DNA of 5,942 nucleotides, taken from Acidocella sp. Its GTDB lineage: Bacteria > Pseudomonadota > Alphaproteobacteria > Acetobacterales > Acetobacteraceae. Numbering within the stretch: position 1 is the first letter of the stretch; each line of letters opens with the position of its first letter. This document shows, piece after piece, positions 1 to 5,345 of this stretch. Below the pieces are notes generated by a model. That model saw nothing but the letters and a program-made list of their open reading frames with translations, searched no databases and had not been told where the DNA came from. The DNA lies in the NCBI GenBank assembly GCA_028687415.1, contig JAQUAC010000149.1, forward strand, positions 1 to 5,942, read 5' to 3'. The position numbers and the translations under genes are program-made.

Positions 1-930
1 TATATTTTGTGGCTCGTTGTCACGAATGCCTGCTTTGCGCTGGCCGGCAGGTTGATGAGACTCCCTTGGACCGCAATCGGCCTTGGCCTCATTTCGCCAC
101 CAAATCTGTATAGCATCGCCATCGGCCAAACTGGTGCTTTTATCTCCACGCTTTTGCTTCTGGGCTTTGGTCTGGCGCGGACAAACCCCATCGCCGCCGG
201 AATCGCGGCTAGCCTGCTGATTGTGAAACCGCAATTTTTTATATTGGTGCCAATCTGTTTTCTGGCCATGCGCAACTGGCTGGCGTTAGGCGCCCTCAGC
301 ATCGGCACCGCCATATTATGCATTTTACCCGCCATCATATTCAGCCCGTCCGTCTGGCAGCATTTTCTTTTCGACCAGACGGCAACAGCGCGGATCGTTC
401 TGAACAAGCCTTGGCCCCAGGCATATCAGGGCATCATGGTCTCCACGTTCATCATGCTGCGCAGCCTTGGCGCCGGGCTTAATGCCGCATACGCTGTGCA
501 ATTCACGGTAACAGTCACGGCGGCGGGCATGGCCGCTTATCTGTGGCTGCCGCGCGGCCCCCTCAACGGCCACGCTAAACTCGCGGCAACGCTGTGCCTT
601 GCCATGCTAGCAACGCCTTACGGGTATATTTATGATTTACCTGCTCTTGCACTGGTATTGGCGGCATTGGCTTTGCGGCCGAATTTTCCGGCTGCGGTGC
701 CGTGCGCGATATTCTGGCTCGTCACCAGCCTCTATATTTTTATCTCAATGGTAAGCTTCGTCATCGGTGCAATCTTCCTGCTGTTTCTGGCGATTTACCT
801 TTGCCAACCGCAAGCCGCGCGCGTAATTATCATCCCCCATCAGCCTCGAACCCCGCCGCCAGAATGCCTGCCATGGCTGCGGCTTCATCGTTGTCTGACG
901 TGTCTCCGGAGATGCCGACGGCACCTATGA
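1..930 (+). CDS. GT87/DUF2029-type membrane glycosyltransferase, 5'-truncated by the window edge
   Basis: The frame is open from base 1, so the true start lies outside the window; about 309 residues are visible. The protein is a string of hydrophobic segments broken by short polar loops. Recognisable family features are an IGQ motif followed by a long hydrophobic helix, then IVKPQ before the next membrane stretch, and a late TPYGYIYDLP segment. This pattern is typical of the DUF2029/GT87 family, polyprenyl-phosphate-sugar-dependent mannosyl/arabinosyl-type transferases of the inner membrane. The acceptor and sugar cannot be deduced. The last ~30 residues are arginine-, cysteine- and proline-rich and unlike the rest. 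They are read from DNA that encodes the opposite-strand GlcG-like gene, so the natural C-terminus may be near base 825. Base composition is visibly lower in GC than downstream (sampled lines about 52-57% against about 70%), which hints at different ancestry. Family call is fairly firm; function is open. Confidence 0.72.
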   Translation, partial: YILWLVVTNACFALAGRLMRLPWTAIGLGLISPPNLYSIAIGQTGAFISTLLLLGFGLARTNPIAAGIAASLLIVKPQFFILVPICFLAMRNWLALGALSIGTAILCILPAIIFSPSVWQHFLFDQTATARIVLNKPWPQAYQGIMVSTFIMLRSLGAGLNAAYAVQFTVTVTAAGMAAYLWLPRGPLNGHAKLAATLCLAMLATPYGYIYDLPALALVLAALALRPNFPAAVPCAIFWLVTSLYIFISMVSFVIGAIFLLFLAIYLCQPQAARVIIIPHQPRTPPPECLPWLRLHRCLTCLRRCRRHL

Positions 931-1255
931 CTTCGTCATTTGCTTTGATGAGCACGCCGCCGGGCACGGGGATGAGCGAGCCGCCTATCGCGGCGGTAGC
1001 GGCGGCGATGAAGTAAGGCTGCTGCTCGGCGCGTTTCATGAGCGTGCGGGAGCCCTGCCCCAGCCCGAGCGCGCCGTTAGCCTTGCCCAACGCCAGCTCG
1101 CCGCGTTTCAGCGATGCGCCATCCTGTGCGGCGAAGGCTTTCAGGGCGCCGCGCGCGTCCAGCACCGAAATACCGAGCGGCTTCAACCCTCGCTCGCTTG
1201 CAAACTCCAATGCGGCATGCACGATGGTTTGCGCGGCGGCGAGGGTGAGGGCCAT
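830..1255 (-). CDS. GlcG/HbpS-family small protein (141 aa)
   Basis: A 141-residue protein of the GlcG/HbpS family (PF03928-like). Visible hallmarks are an N-terminal helix followed by an ISVLDARG strand (about 29-36), a GKANGALGLG helix start (57-66), PVPGGVLI (96-103), and the conserved C-terminal GAVGISG...DNDEAAA block (111-127). Length matches the family. Members have been linked to heme binding and to glycolate or corrinoid/propanediol gene clusters, but many are orphan accessory proteins, so no substrate is assigned. No signal peptide is seen, so it is probably cytoplasmic. The ATG at 1255 is chosen over an in-frame start 9 codons earlier because it has a GGAG (minus strand, 1267-1264) at 8 nt spacing and begins the family-like sequence. 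It starts 2 bp after the HNH gene stops, so the two are very likely cotranscribed and translationally coupled. Its 3' end overlaps the converging membrane gene. Confidence 0.85.
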   Translation of the reverse strand: MALTLAAAQTIVHAALEFASERGLKPLGISVLDARGALKAFAAQDGASLKRGELALGKANGALGLGQGSRTLMKRAEQQPYFIAAATAAIGGSLIPVPGGVLIKANDEVIGAVGISGDTSDNDEAAAMAGILAAGFEADGG

Positions 1256-1257
1256 GG

Positions 1258-1818
1258 CTAACTCTCCAGTTCGGAATCCCAATAGAGAAAATCCCGCCAG
1301 CTTTCATGCAGATAGTTGGGCGGGAAATGGCGGCCGCGCTGCTGCAACTCGTAGCCGGTGGGGCGGCGTGGTTCCTGCAACGGGATCATGTTGATCTCAC
1401 GCGGCATTTTGCTGCCCTTGCGCAGATTGCACGGGCCGCAGGCAGTGACGACATTCTCCCAGCTTGTGCGTCCCCCTTTGGCGCGGGGGATCACGTGGTC
1501 GAAGGTGAGTTCCTGCGTGGCGCGACGGAAGTTGCAATATTGGCAGGTGAAGGAGTCACGCAGGAACACGTTGAACCGCGTGAAGGCCGGCATGCGCGCG
1601 GAGGGAATGTAGTCCCGCAATGCGATGAAGCTGGGCAGACGCATGGAAAAGCTCGGCGAGCGAACTTCCTTCTCGTATTCCGACAGCACGGAAACCCTGT
1701 CCAGGAACACCGCTTTCACGGCATCCTGCCAATTCCAGGTCGACAACGGAAAATAGGACAGCGGACGGAAATCCGCATTCAAGACAAGCGCGGGGAAGTG
1801 GAGCCCGCCGTCAGGCAT
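1258..1818 (-). CDS. HNH-fold endonuclease-like protein (186 aa)
   Basis: A 186-residue protein with a C-terminal HNH/McrA-like domain (about 85-140). The zinc knuckle cysteines are C92-x2-C95 and C127-x2-C130. The catalytic-type Asp-His pair is D107-H108 in the DHVIPRAKGG motif, with N122 and N131 as the conserved asparagines. The N-terminal ~80 residues (VLNADFRPLSYFPLSTW and onward) are the characteristic extension of a widely distributed, chromosomally encoded HNH family whose biological role is not established. All expected metal-site residues are present, so nuclease activity is plausible. Nothing around it suggests an intron, restriction system, phage packaging or insertion sequence. 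The start at 1818 follows a purine-rich but weak ribosome site and gives the conserved N-terminus. It is followed within 2 bp by the GlcG-like gene; the hydrolase gene lies 144 bp upstream. Confidence 0.9.
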   Translation of the reverse strand: MPDGGLHFPALVLNADFRPLSYFPLSTWNWQDAVKAVFLDRVSVLSEYEKEVRSPSFSMRLPSFIALRDYIPSARMPAFTRFNVFLRDSFTCQYCNFRRATQELTFDHVIPRAKGGRTSWENVVTACGPCNLRKGSKMPREINMIPLQEPRRPTGYELQQRGRHFPPNYLHESWRDFLYWDSELES

Positions 1819-1962
1819 TACTCTGCCTGCCCTGAAATGGGCCTAGATTTTGATGGGTAGCCACGAAAACCACCCATATATGGTAGCGTGTTCGAGTCAT
1901 GCCGGATTTATGACAGGGCAACCGCCAAGCCGCAAGATCCGTTGTGAATTGTAAGCCATTTG
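1819..1962. promoter_or_regulatory. 144-bp intergenic gap upstream of the HNH gene, probable minus-strand promoter region
   Basis: This gap separates the hydrolase stop (1963) from the HNH start (1818), both on the minus strand. Its composition is near 50% GC over 1861-1980, clearly lower than the flanking genes, which suits a promoter or leader for HNH-glcG. It contains a 6-bp inverted repeat (1853-1858 with 1872-1877), a 10-bp palindrome CCATATATGG (1874-1883), and a T-arm-like stem-loop (1886-1902). I cannot identify a convincing -35/-10 pair or a T-tract terminator on either strand. The promoter assignment rests on position and composition only. Confidence 0.35.
1853..1877. repeat. Inverted repeat ATGGGT-N13-ACCCAT
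   Basis: Perfect 6-bp arms at 1853-1858 and 1872-1877, separated by 13 bp, lie 35-59 bp upstream of the HNH start codon. No T-run follows on either strand, so it does not look like an intrinsic terminator. A DNA-binding site is possible but unproven, and six-bp arms can occur by chance. Confidence 0.25.
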
Positions 1963-2616
1963 TCACGCCATTTCCTGAAACACGCTGGCAAGCAACGCGG
2001 CGCCCGCCGCCAGCCCGGCCTCGCCAAGGCCATGCCTCAAATCGGGCTCGTAAACGGCTTCAACGGCCAGCCCGGCGGCGCGCAGCTGGTTCTCCGCATC
2101 ATGCGAATATGAGACGGGCACGATGTCGTCATCCTCGCCATGGGCGATGAGGATGGGCGGGAGATTCACGGCCTCGGCGGCCAGGGCCTGCGGAGCGAGC
2201 AGTGCGCCGGAATAGGCGAGAATGGCACGCGGCGGGACGGTGCTGCGCAGCCCGGTGAAGAGTGACATCATCGCCCCCTGGCTGAAGCCAAGCAGCGCGT
2301 AATCGGTAAGATTCCAGCGCGCCAGCTCGGTTTCTATGAACGACTCCAGCATGGGGGCGACCTGACGGGCGCCGGCTTCCAGCAGCGCCGGGTCACGGCT
2401 GCGCAGGGAGAACCATTGCCGGCCGAAGGGCGCCATGTCGCACGGGTAAGGCGCATCAGGCGCCAGGAACAGCGCGTGCGGCAGGCTTGCCGCGAAATAT
2501 GGGGCGAGGTCTATGAGATCCCTGCCATCGGCGCCAAGGCCATGGATGAGGAAAACCAGCTGCCGGGGCGCGCCGCCCAACCCCGGCCCCCAACTAGGCC
2601 CGGATAAATTCGCCAT
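1963..2616 (-). CDS. Alpha/beta hydrolase, carboxylesterase/phospholipase type (217 aa)
   Basis: A 217-residue serine hydrolase of the Abhydrolase_2 family (PF02230-like; carboxylesterases, lysophospholipases, acyl-protein thioesterase relatives). The oxyanion-region motif LIHGLGADGRD is at about 23-33. The nucleophile elbow GFSQG is at 110-114 with Ser112. The acid is probably Asp163 in HGEDDDIVP (159-167), and the catalytic His is H195 in RHGLG. The complete triad and standard length argue for an active cytoplasmic esterase on short acyl or phospholipid-type esters; the exact substrate is unknown. The ATG at 2616 is preferred over an in-frame one 14 codons upstream. It has a GGAG (minus strand, 2628-2625) at 8 nt spacing, and the upstream start would overlap the start of divergent gluQ. 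It is transcribed away from gluQ and upstream of HNH-glcG. Confidence 0.92.
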   Translation of the reverse strand: MANLSGPSWGPGLGGAPRQLVFLIHGLGADGRDLIDLAPYFAASLPHALFLAPDAPYPCDMAPFGRQWFSLRSRDPALLEAGARQVAPMLESFIETELARWNLTDYALLGFSQGAMMSLFTGLRSTVPPRAILAYSGALLAPQALAAEAVNLPPILIAHGEDDDIVPVSYSHDAENQLRAAGLAVEAVYEPDLRHGLGEAGLAAGAALLASVFQEMA

Positions 2617-2647
2617 TTCTGCGTCTCCGTCTATAAGCCTTTGGTAT
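2609..2647 (+). promoter_or_regulatory. Candidate gluQ promoter in a 31-bp divergent spacer; possible leaderless transcript
   Basis: The hydrolase and gluQ start codons face away from each other with only 31 bp between them, so promoters must overlap the spacer or the coding ends. On the plus strand a TATAAG (2632-2637, five of six matches to TATAAT) is preceded 17 bp upstream by a poor -35, TTCGCC (2609-2614). Initiation 7-9 nt after this -10 would fall at about 2644-2646, only 2-4 nt before the gluQ ATG at 2648. No Shine-Dalgarno precedes that ATG. The minus-strand promoter for the hydrolase could not be placed convincingly. Confidence 0.35.
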
Positions 2648-3463
2648 ATGAGCATCATTACGCGATTTGCACCAAGCCCGACTGGGTATCTGCATCTCGG
2701 CCATGCCTATTCGGCGTGGATGGCCTGGCGGCGTGCGGATGTCTTCCGGCTGCGCATGGAGGATATCGACACCACGCGCTGCCGCCCGGACTATGCCGCC
2801 GCCATCTGCGAGGACCTGCACTGGCTGGGGCTGGACTGGGATGGAGACATCCGCGTGCAGTCCCAGCATTTTGCCGAATACGCGGCGGCGCTGGAACGGT
2901 TGCTGGGGCGCGGGCTGCTGTATCCGTGCTTCTGCACGCGGGCGGAAATCGCGCGCGCACAATCGGCCCCGCACGGAACAGAAGGAATTTATCCCGGCAC
3001 CTGCCGGGCACTTACGCAGGCGGACCGGGAGGCGCGCATCGCCGCCGGCAGACCCTATGCGCTGCGGTTGGATGTGGCGGCAGCCCGCGCGGAAACCGGC
3101 GCGTTGCGATTTTTCGAGGAAGGCGCCGGGTGGATCGGAGCCGCGCCGGAGAGGCTGGGCGATGTGGTGCTGGCGCGCAAGGATACGCCGACGAGCTATC
3201 ATCTCTGCGTGGTGCACGACGACGCGCTGCAAGGTATCACCCATGTCATCCGTGGAGAGGATCTACGCGAGGCGACGCATATTCATGTGCTGTTGCAGGC
3301 GCTGCTGGGCCTGCCCACACCAGTTTACGCGCATCACAGGCTGCTGACGGACGCGGCGGGCAAGCGTCTGGCCAAGCGCGACAAGGCCGCGACGTTACGT
3401 GAGATGCGCGCCGCCGGGATGTCCCCCGCGGCAATTCTGCAAACATTCGAGGCTGCCGCATGA
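2648..3463 (+). CDS. gluQ: Glutamyl-Q tRNA(Asp) synthetase (271 aa)
   Basis: A 271-residue paralogue of the glutamyl-tRNA synthetase catalytic domain that lacks the anticodon-binding half. This family activates glutamate without tRNA and attaches it to the queuosine at position 34 of tRNA-Asp. Visible features are the N-terminal TRFAPSPTGYLHLGHA with the HIGH-type motif HLGH (16-19), and RMEDID (36-41). The zinc-site residues characteristic of GluQ are C94, C96, Y115 and C119. The motif RGEDL is at 202-206, and a KMSKS-like K-R-L-A-K-R at 239-244. Length and zinc site separate it from full GltX. The ATG at 2648 gives the canonical N-terminus, although it has no clear Shine-Dalgarno; the longer in-frame extension upstream is antisense to the hydrolase. 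Its stop overlaps the CPBP gene start as ATGA, so the two are cotranscribed. Function requires queuosine-modified tRNA made elsewhere. Confidence 0.96.
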   Translation: MSIITRFAPSPTGYLHLGHAYSAWMAWRRADVFRLRMEDIDTTRCRPDYAAAICEDLHWLGLDWDGDIRVQSQHFAEYAAALERLLGRGLLYPCFCTRAEIARAQSAPHGTEGIYPGTCRALTQADREARIAAGRPYALRLDVAAARAETGALRFFEEGAGWIGAAPERLGDVVLARKDTPTSYHLCVVHDDALQGITHVIRGEDLREATHIHVLLQALLGLPTPVYAHHRLLTDAAGKRLAKRDKAATLREMRAAGMSPAAILQTFEAAA

Positions 3464-4401
3464 AGAAGGTTTTCGCAGGGCTGTTATGGGCCATTCTGTT
3501 CGTGGCGCTGGGCGGCGCGCTCATGGCCGGGCTGGCGGACGCCGTGGCGGCGCATCCGCATTTGCCGCTGAAGCTGCTGGTCTTCATGGCCTTGCTGGGC
3601 GGCGCCACCGGGCTGGATTTGTTCATGCTGGCACTGTGCTTCGCCTTGCTGCCGGGGGCGCGCGCAGCACCTGACGGGGTGCGGCATTTCGGCTTGGCAC
3701 AGGGGCTGTGGGGCATGCTGGGCACTGCGCTGGCCATGATGGCGGGGGCCGCGCTGGCGGCACTGCCGGTGCTGGACCTCGCGTTTCTGCGCACGCTGGC
3801 GCAAGGCGGCGGGGCACCGAATGTCACGCAACCGGGCTATCTGGTCTGCGCGGTGCTGGGCAGCGAGCTGATGGCGGCGCTCTGGCTTGCCTGGTATTTG
3901 CGTTATCTTGGCCCCCGCCATACGGCGCACGGCGTGGGCTGGTGCCCGGCTCCGGGTGCTGCTTACGGCGTGGCGGCGCTACTGGCGCTGGGGCTGCTGG
4001 CCGTGGTGGGGGCGATCTACCGCTTCGACCCGCCGGATGCGGCGAAGTTGCACGATCTGCCTATGTACAAGCTCTATGCCGGTCCGCCTCTGGCTCTGGC
4101 GGCGATGGGGGTGGTGACGTTCCTGCTGGCACCGGTGGTGGAGGAAATCTCGTTCCGTGGCCTCGCCTTCGGCGGCATCGCCTCAAGGCTGGGCACGGGC
4201 TGGGCGGTGTGCCTTACCACCTTGATCTTCGCCGCCGTGCATGCGCCGGAGAAGATCCATTATCTGCCGGGATTCGCTGATGTCACGCTGCTGGCGCTGG
4301 CCTCATGCTGGTTGCGGCTGCGCTATTTCTCCATAAAGCCGGGCATTTTTCTGCACATGGCATACAATACGGGGCTGATCTTGGTGAGTCCGCTGCTGTA
4401 G
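3460..4401 (+). CDS. CPBP-family intramembrane metalloprotease (CAAX protease/ABI type, 313 aa)
   Basis: A 313-residue, highly hydrophobic protein with roughly eight membrane segments and a C-terminal CPBP (PF02517-like) domain. The motifs of this glutamate-type intramembrane protease family are complete: E228-E229-x3-R233 (EEISFR), F257-x3-H261 (FAAVH), and H299-x3-N303 (HMAYN). In eukaryotes relatives process prenylated CAAX proteins; in bacteria members are tied to bacteriocin self-immunity and unknown peptide processing. No bacteriocin or prenylation genes are nearby, so the substrate is unknown. The N-terminal half (about 1-200) is extra membrane sequence beyond the minimal domain and has no motif I recognise. 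The start at 3460 has a GAGG (3449-3452) at 7 nt spacing and overlaps the gluQ stop by 4 bp, indicating translational coupling. A 97-bp gap separates it from tatA. Confidence 0.9.
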   Translation: MKKVFAGLLWAILFVALGGALMAGLADAVAAHPHLPLKLLVFMALLGGATGLDLFMLALCFALLPGARAAPDGVRHFGLAQGLWGMLGTALAMMAGAALAALPVLDLAFLRTLAQGGGAPNVTQPGYLVCAVLGSELMAALWLAWYLRYLGPRHTAHGVGWCPAPGAAYGVAALLALGLLAVVGAIYRFDPPDAAKLHDLPMYKLYAGPPLALAAMGVVTFLLAPVVEEISFRGLAFGGIASRLGTGWAVCLTTLIFAAVHAPEKIHYLPGFADVTLLALASCWLRLRYFSIKPGIFLHMAYNTGLILVSPLL

Positions 4402-4498
4402 GGGGCGCTTGTCACAATCCGGTAAAATTCTGCTATTTGGCAGACGGGCCGGGGGAGCGTAAACTCATGCGAGTTTCCGGGTGGAGAGGGTTGTTACA
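4402..4498 (+). promoter_or_regulatory. tatA-mtn leader region, candidate promoter and structured 5' leader
   Basis: This is the only gap above 1 bp in the plus-strand run from gluQ to mtnC, so it is the natural site for an internal promoter of tatA-mtnBDC. A possible -35 TTGTCA (4409-4414) lies 17 bp before a poor -10-like GCTATT (4432-4437). Two small inverted repeats follow or overlap: TCTGC/GCAGA (4429-4433 with 4440-4444) and AAACTC/GAGTTT (4461-4466 with 4471-4476). Neither is followed by a T-run, so no intrinsic terminator is called for the CPBP gene. I see no recognisable SAM riboswitch architecture. The promoter call is weak. Confidence 0.3.
4461..4476 (+). repeat. Perfect 6-bp hairpin AAACTC-ATGC-GAGTTT upstream of tatA
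   Basis: The arms at 4461-4466 and 4471-4476 are exact complements around a four-base loop ATGC. The loop contains the start codon of a 14-codon ORF (4467-4511), and the 5' arm fills most of the spacer between that ORF's GGGGGAG (4451-4457) and its ATG. The tatA Shine-Dalgarno (4483-4489) begins 7 bp after the hairpin. The structure is directly visible; a regulatory role is inferred. Confidence 0.5.
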
Positions 4499-4511
4499 AT
4501 GGGTGGTTTGA
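4467..4511 (+). CDS. Candidate 14-aa leader peptide overlapping the tatA start
   Basis: A short ORF starting ATG at 4467, preceded by GGGGGAG (4451-4457) at 9 nt spacing, one of the better Shine-Dalgarno matches in the window. It encodes 14 residues (MRVSGWRGLLQWVV) and stops at TGA 4509-4511, 10 bp inside tatA in a different frame. Ribosomes translating it would pass over the tatA ribosome site and start codon, so it could couple or inhibit tatA initiation. The peptide contains two Trp and resembles no leader peptide I know. It is short enough to be chance; only the ribosome site, the overlap and the hairpin over its start support it. Confidence 0.25.
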   Translation: MRVSGWRGLLQWVV

Positions 4512-4747
4512 GCATCTGGCACTGGATGATCGTCCTGGCGGCGATCATCATTGTGTTTGGCGCCGGCAAGATCGGCAATATCATGGGCGAAGTCGGTACC
4601 GGCATCAAGAATTTCAAGCAGAACATCGGCGAGGACGGGAAGAAGCAGCCGCAGCCGCAGCCGCAGCAGGACGCCTCGATGAGCGAGAGCGGCTCGCTGA
4701 ACGCGCCGCTGCCCGAGCACTCCAAGACGACGATCAATCAAGGCTGA
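4499..4747 (+). CDS. tatA: Sec-independent translocase subunit TatA/TatE (82 aa)
   Basis: An 82-residue TatA-family protein. TatA oligomers form the pore or membrane-thinning patch through which the twin-arginine translocase exports folded proteins. The N-terminus MGGLSIWHW leads into one hydrophobic helix (about 7-20), then the invariant F20-G21 hinge and K24, followed by an amphipathic helix (about 25-42, ending GIKNFKQNI) and a polar disordered tail. The usual Pro after K-I is replaced by Gly (KIGNIMG). The tail carries a Gln-Pro repeat (50-57). The ATG at 4499 is chosen over an in-frame GTG at 4481 because it gives the canonical MG...SIWHW start and has GGAGAGGG (4483-4490) just upstream. 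No tatB or tatC is adjacent; they must lie elsewhere. It ends 1 bp before mtnB, so it appears to be the first gene of the methionine salvage transcript. TatB is unlikely because the hinge and N-terminus are TatA-like. Confidence 0.93.
   Translation: MGGLSIWHWMIVLAAIIIVFGAGKIGNIMGEVGTGIKNFKQNIGEDGKKQPQPQPQQDASMSESGSLNAPLPEHSKTTINQG
4646..4669 (+). repeat. CAGCCG hexamer tandem repeat in the tatA tail
   Basis: Three exact CAGCCG copies (4646-4663) followed by CAGCAG encode Gln-Pro three times and then Gln-Gln, residues 50-57 of TatA, in the disordered tail after the amphipathic helix. Changes in copy number by slippage would stay in frame, so length variation between strains would be tolerated. 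Confidence 0.7.
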
Positions 4748-4748
4748 C

Positions 4749-5345
4749 ATGGTTCCCCTCTCTTTGGCTGAATCGCTGGCCGAGATCGGCCGGCGGATGG
4801 ATTCTCGCGGCTGGGTGCCTGGCTCGGCGGGCAATATTTCCGCGCGCATAGATGGCGAGCGTATCGCTATTACCCGCAGTGGCGTGCACAAAGGGCGGCT
4901 CGCGGCCAGCGATATCATGGCCGTGGATTACGACGGCAAGCCGCTGGTGGAAGGGCAAAAACCCAGCGCCGAGACGCTGCTGCACTGCCAGCTCTACCGG
5001 CTGTTCCCGCCCGTGGGCGCGGTGTTGCATGGGCATTCCGTGGCCGCCACCGTGCTCTCCATGAGCAGCACGCCCATCGTGTTCTCCAATTACGAGATCC
5101 TGAAAGCCTTCGGCTTCGCCACCCATGAGCTGGATGTGCAACTGCCGGTGTATGAGAACGACCAGGATATCGCTCGACTGGCCGCGTATATTGAGCCGCT
5201 GCTGCTGCGTGAGCCGCCGGTTGGGTACGTGATCGCGGGGCATGGGGTGTATGCCTGGGGCACCAGTGTGGAACACGCCTATTGGCGGCTGGAGGCGCTG
5301 GAATTCCTGCTGACCTGCGAGCTGGAACGGAGACGCGTGAAATGA
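4749..5345 (+). CDS. mtnB: Methylthioribulose-1-phosphate dehydratase (198 aa)
   Basis: A 198-residue member of the class II aldolase/adducin family. MtnB dehydrates 5-methylthioribulose-1-phosphate to 2,3-diketo-5-methylthiopentyl-1-phosphate, a step of the cytoplasmic methionine salvage pathway. Visible family features are the early WVPGSAGNIS (22-31), TRSGVHKG (42-49), and PSAET (72-76). The zinc-binding histidines are H94 and H96 (HGH) and H165 (AGHGVYAWG). E116 is the likely catalytic acid/base, by position relative to characterised MtnB/APIP. The identity as MtnB rather than a fuculose- or ribulose-phosphate aldolase is supported by the following mtnD and mtnC genes. The start lies 1 bp after the tatA stop with a short AAGG (4740-4743). 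The stop overlaps the mtnD start as ATGA. Confidence 0.95.
   Translation: MVPLSLAESLAEIGRRMDSRGWVPGSAGNISARIDGERIAITRSGVHKGRLAASDIMAVDYDGKPLVEGQKPSAETLLHCQLYRLFPPVGAVLHGHSVAATVLSMSSTPIVFSNYEILKAFGFATHELDVQLPVYENDQDIARLAAYIEPLLLREPPVGYVIAGHGVYAWGTSVEHAYWRLEALEFLLTCELERRRVK

Noticed and set aside
1258..1818. HNH gene as part of a mobile intron, restriction or phage packaging system
   Set aside because: No methyltransferase, terminase, intron boundaries or terminal repeats are nearby, and the N-terminal extension matches a chromosomal HNH family.
1306..1860. Plus-strand 184-codon open frame opposite the HNH gene
   Set aside because: It is antisense to a gene with complete HNH metal-site motifs, shows no domain and is a by-product of high GC content.
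2513..2647. Extended gluQ start at 2513
   Set aside because: The 45 extra residues are antisense to the hydrolase N-terminus and are not part of the GluQ family; the canonical start is MSIITRF at 2648.
2617..2658. Longer hydrolase start at 2658
   Set aside because: It would overlap the gluQ coding start, while the ATG at 2616 has a well-spaced GGAG.
2641..3402. Long alternative frames over gluQ on both strands
   Set aside because: The gluQ frame carries HLGH, the zinc ligands and the KMSKS-like motif; the others are Arg/Gly/Ala-rich and typical of GC-rich shadow frames.
4391..4450. Intrinsic terminator after the CPBP gene
   Set aside because: The small TCTGC/GCAGA hairpin is only 5 bp and is followed by GC-rich sequence, not a T-run.
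4481..4498. GTG start for tatA at 4481
   Set aside because: It would add six residues before the canonical TatA N-terminus, and those bases include the ribosome site of the ATG at 4499.
4402..4498. SAM-type riboswitch controlling methionine salvage genes
   Set aside because: I found only two short isolated stems and no pseudoknot or conserved core; a covariance search (Infernal/Rfam) would be needed to reopen this.
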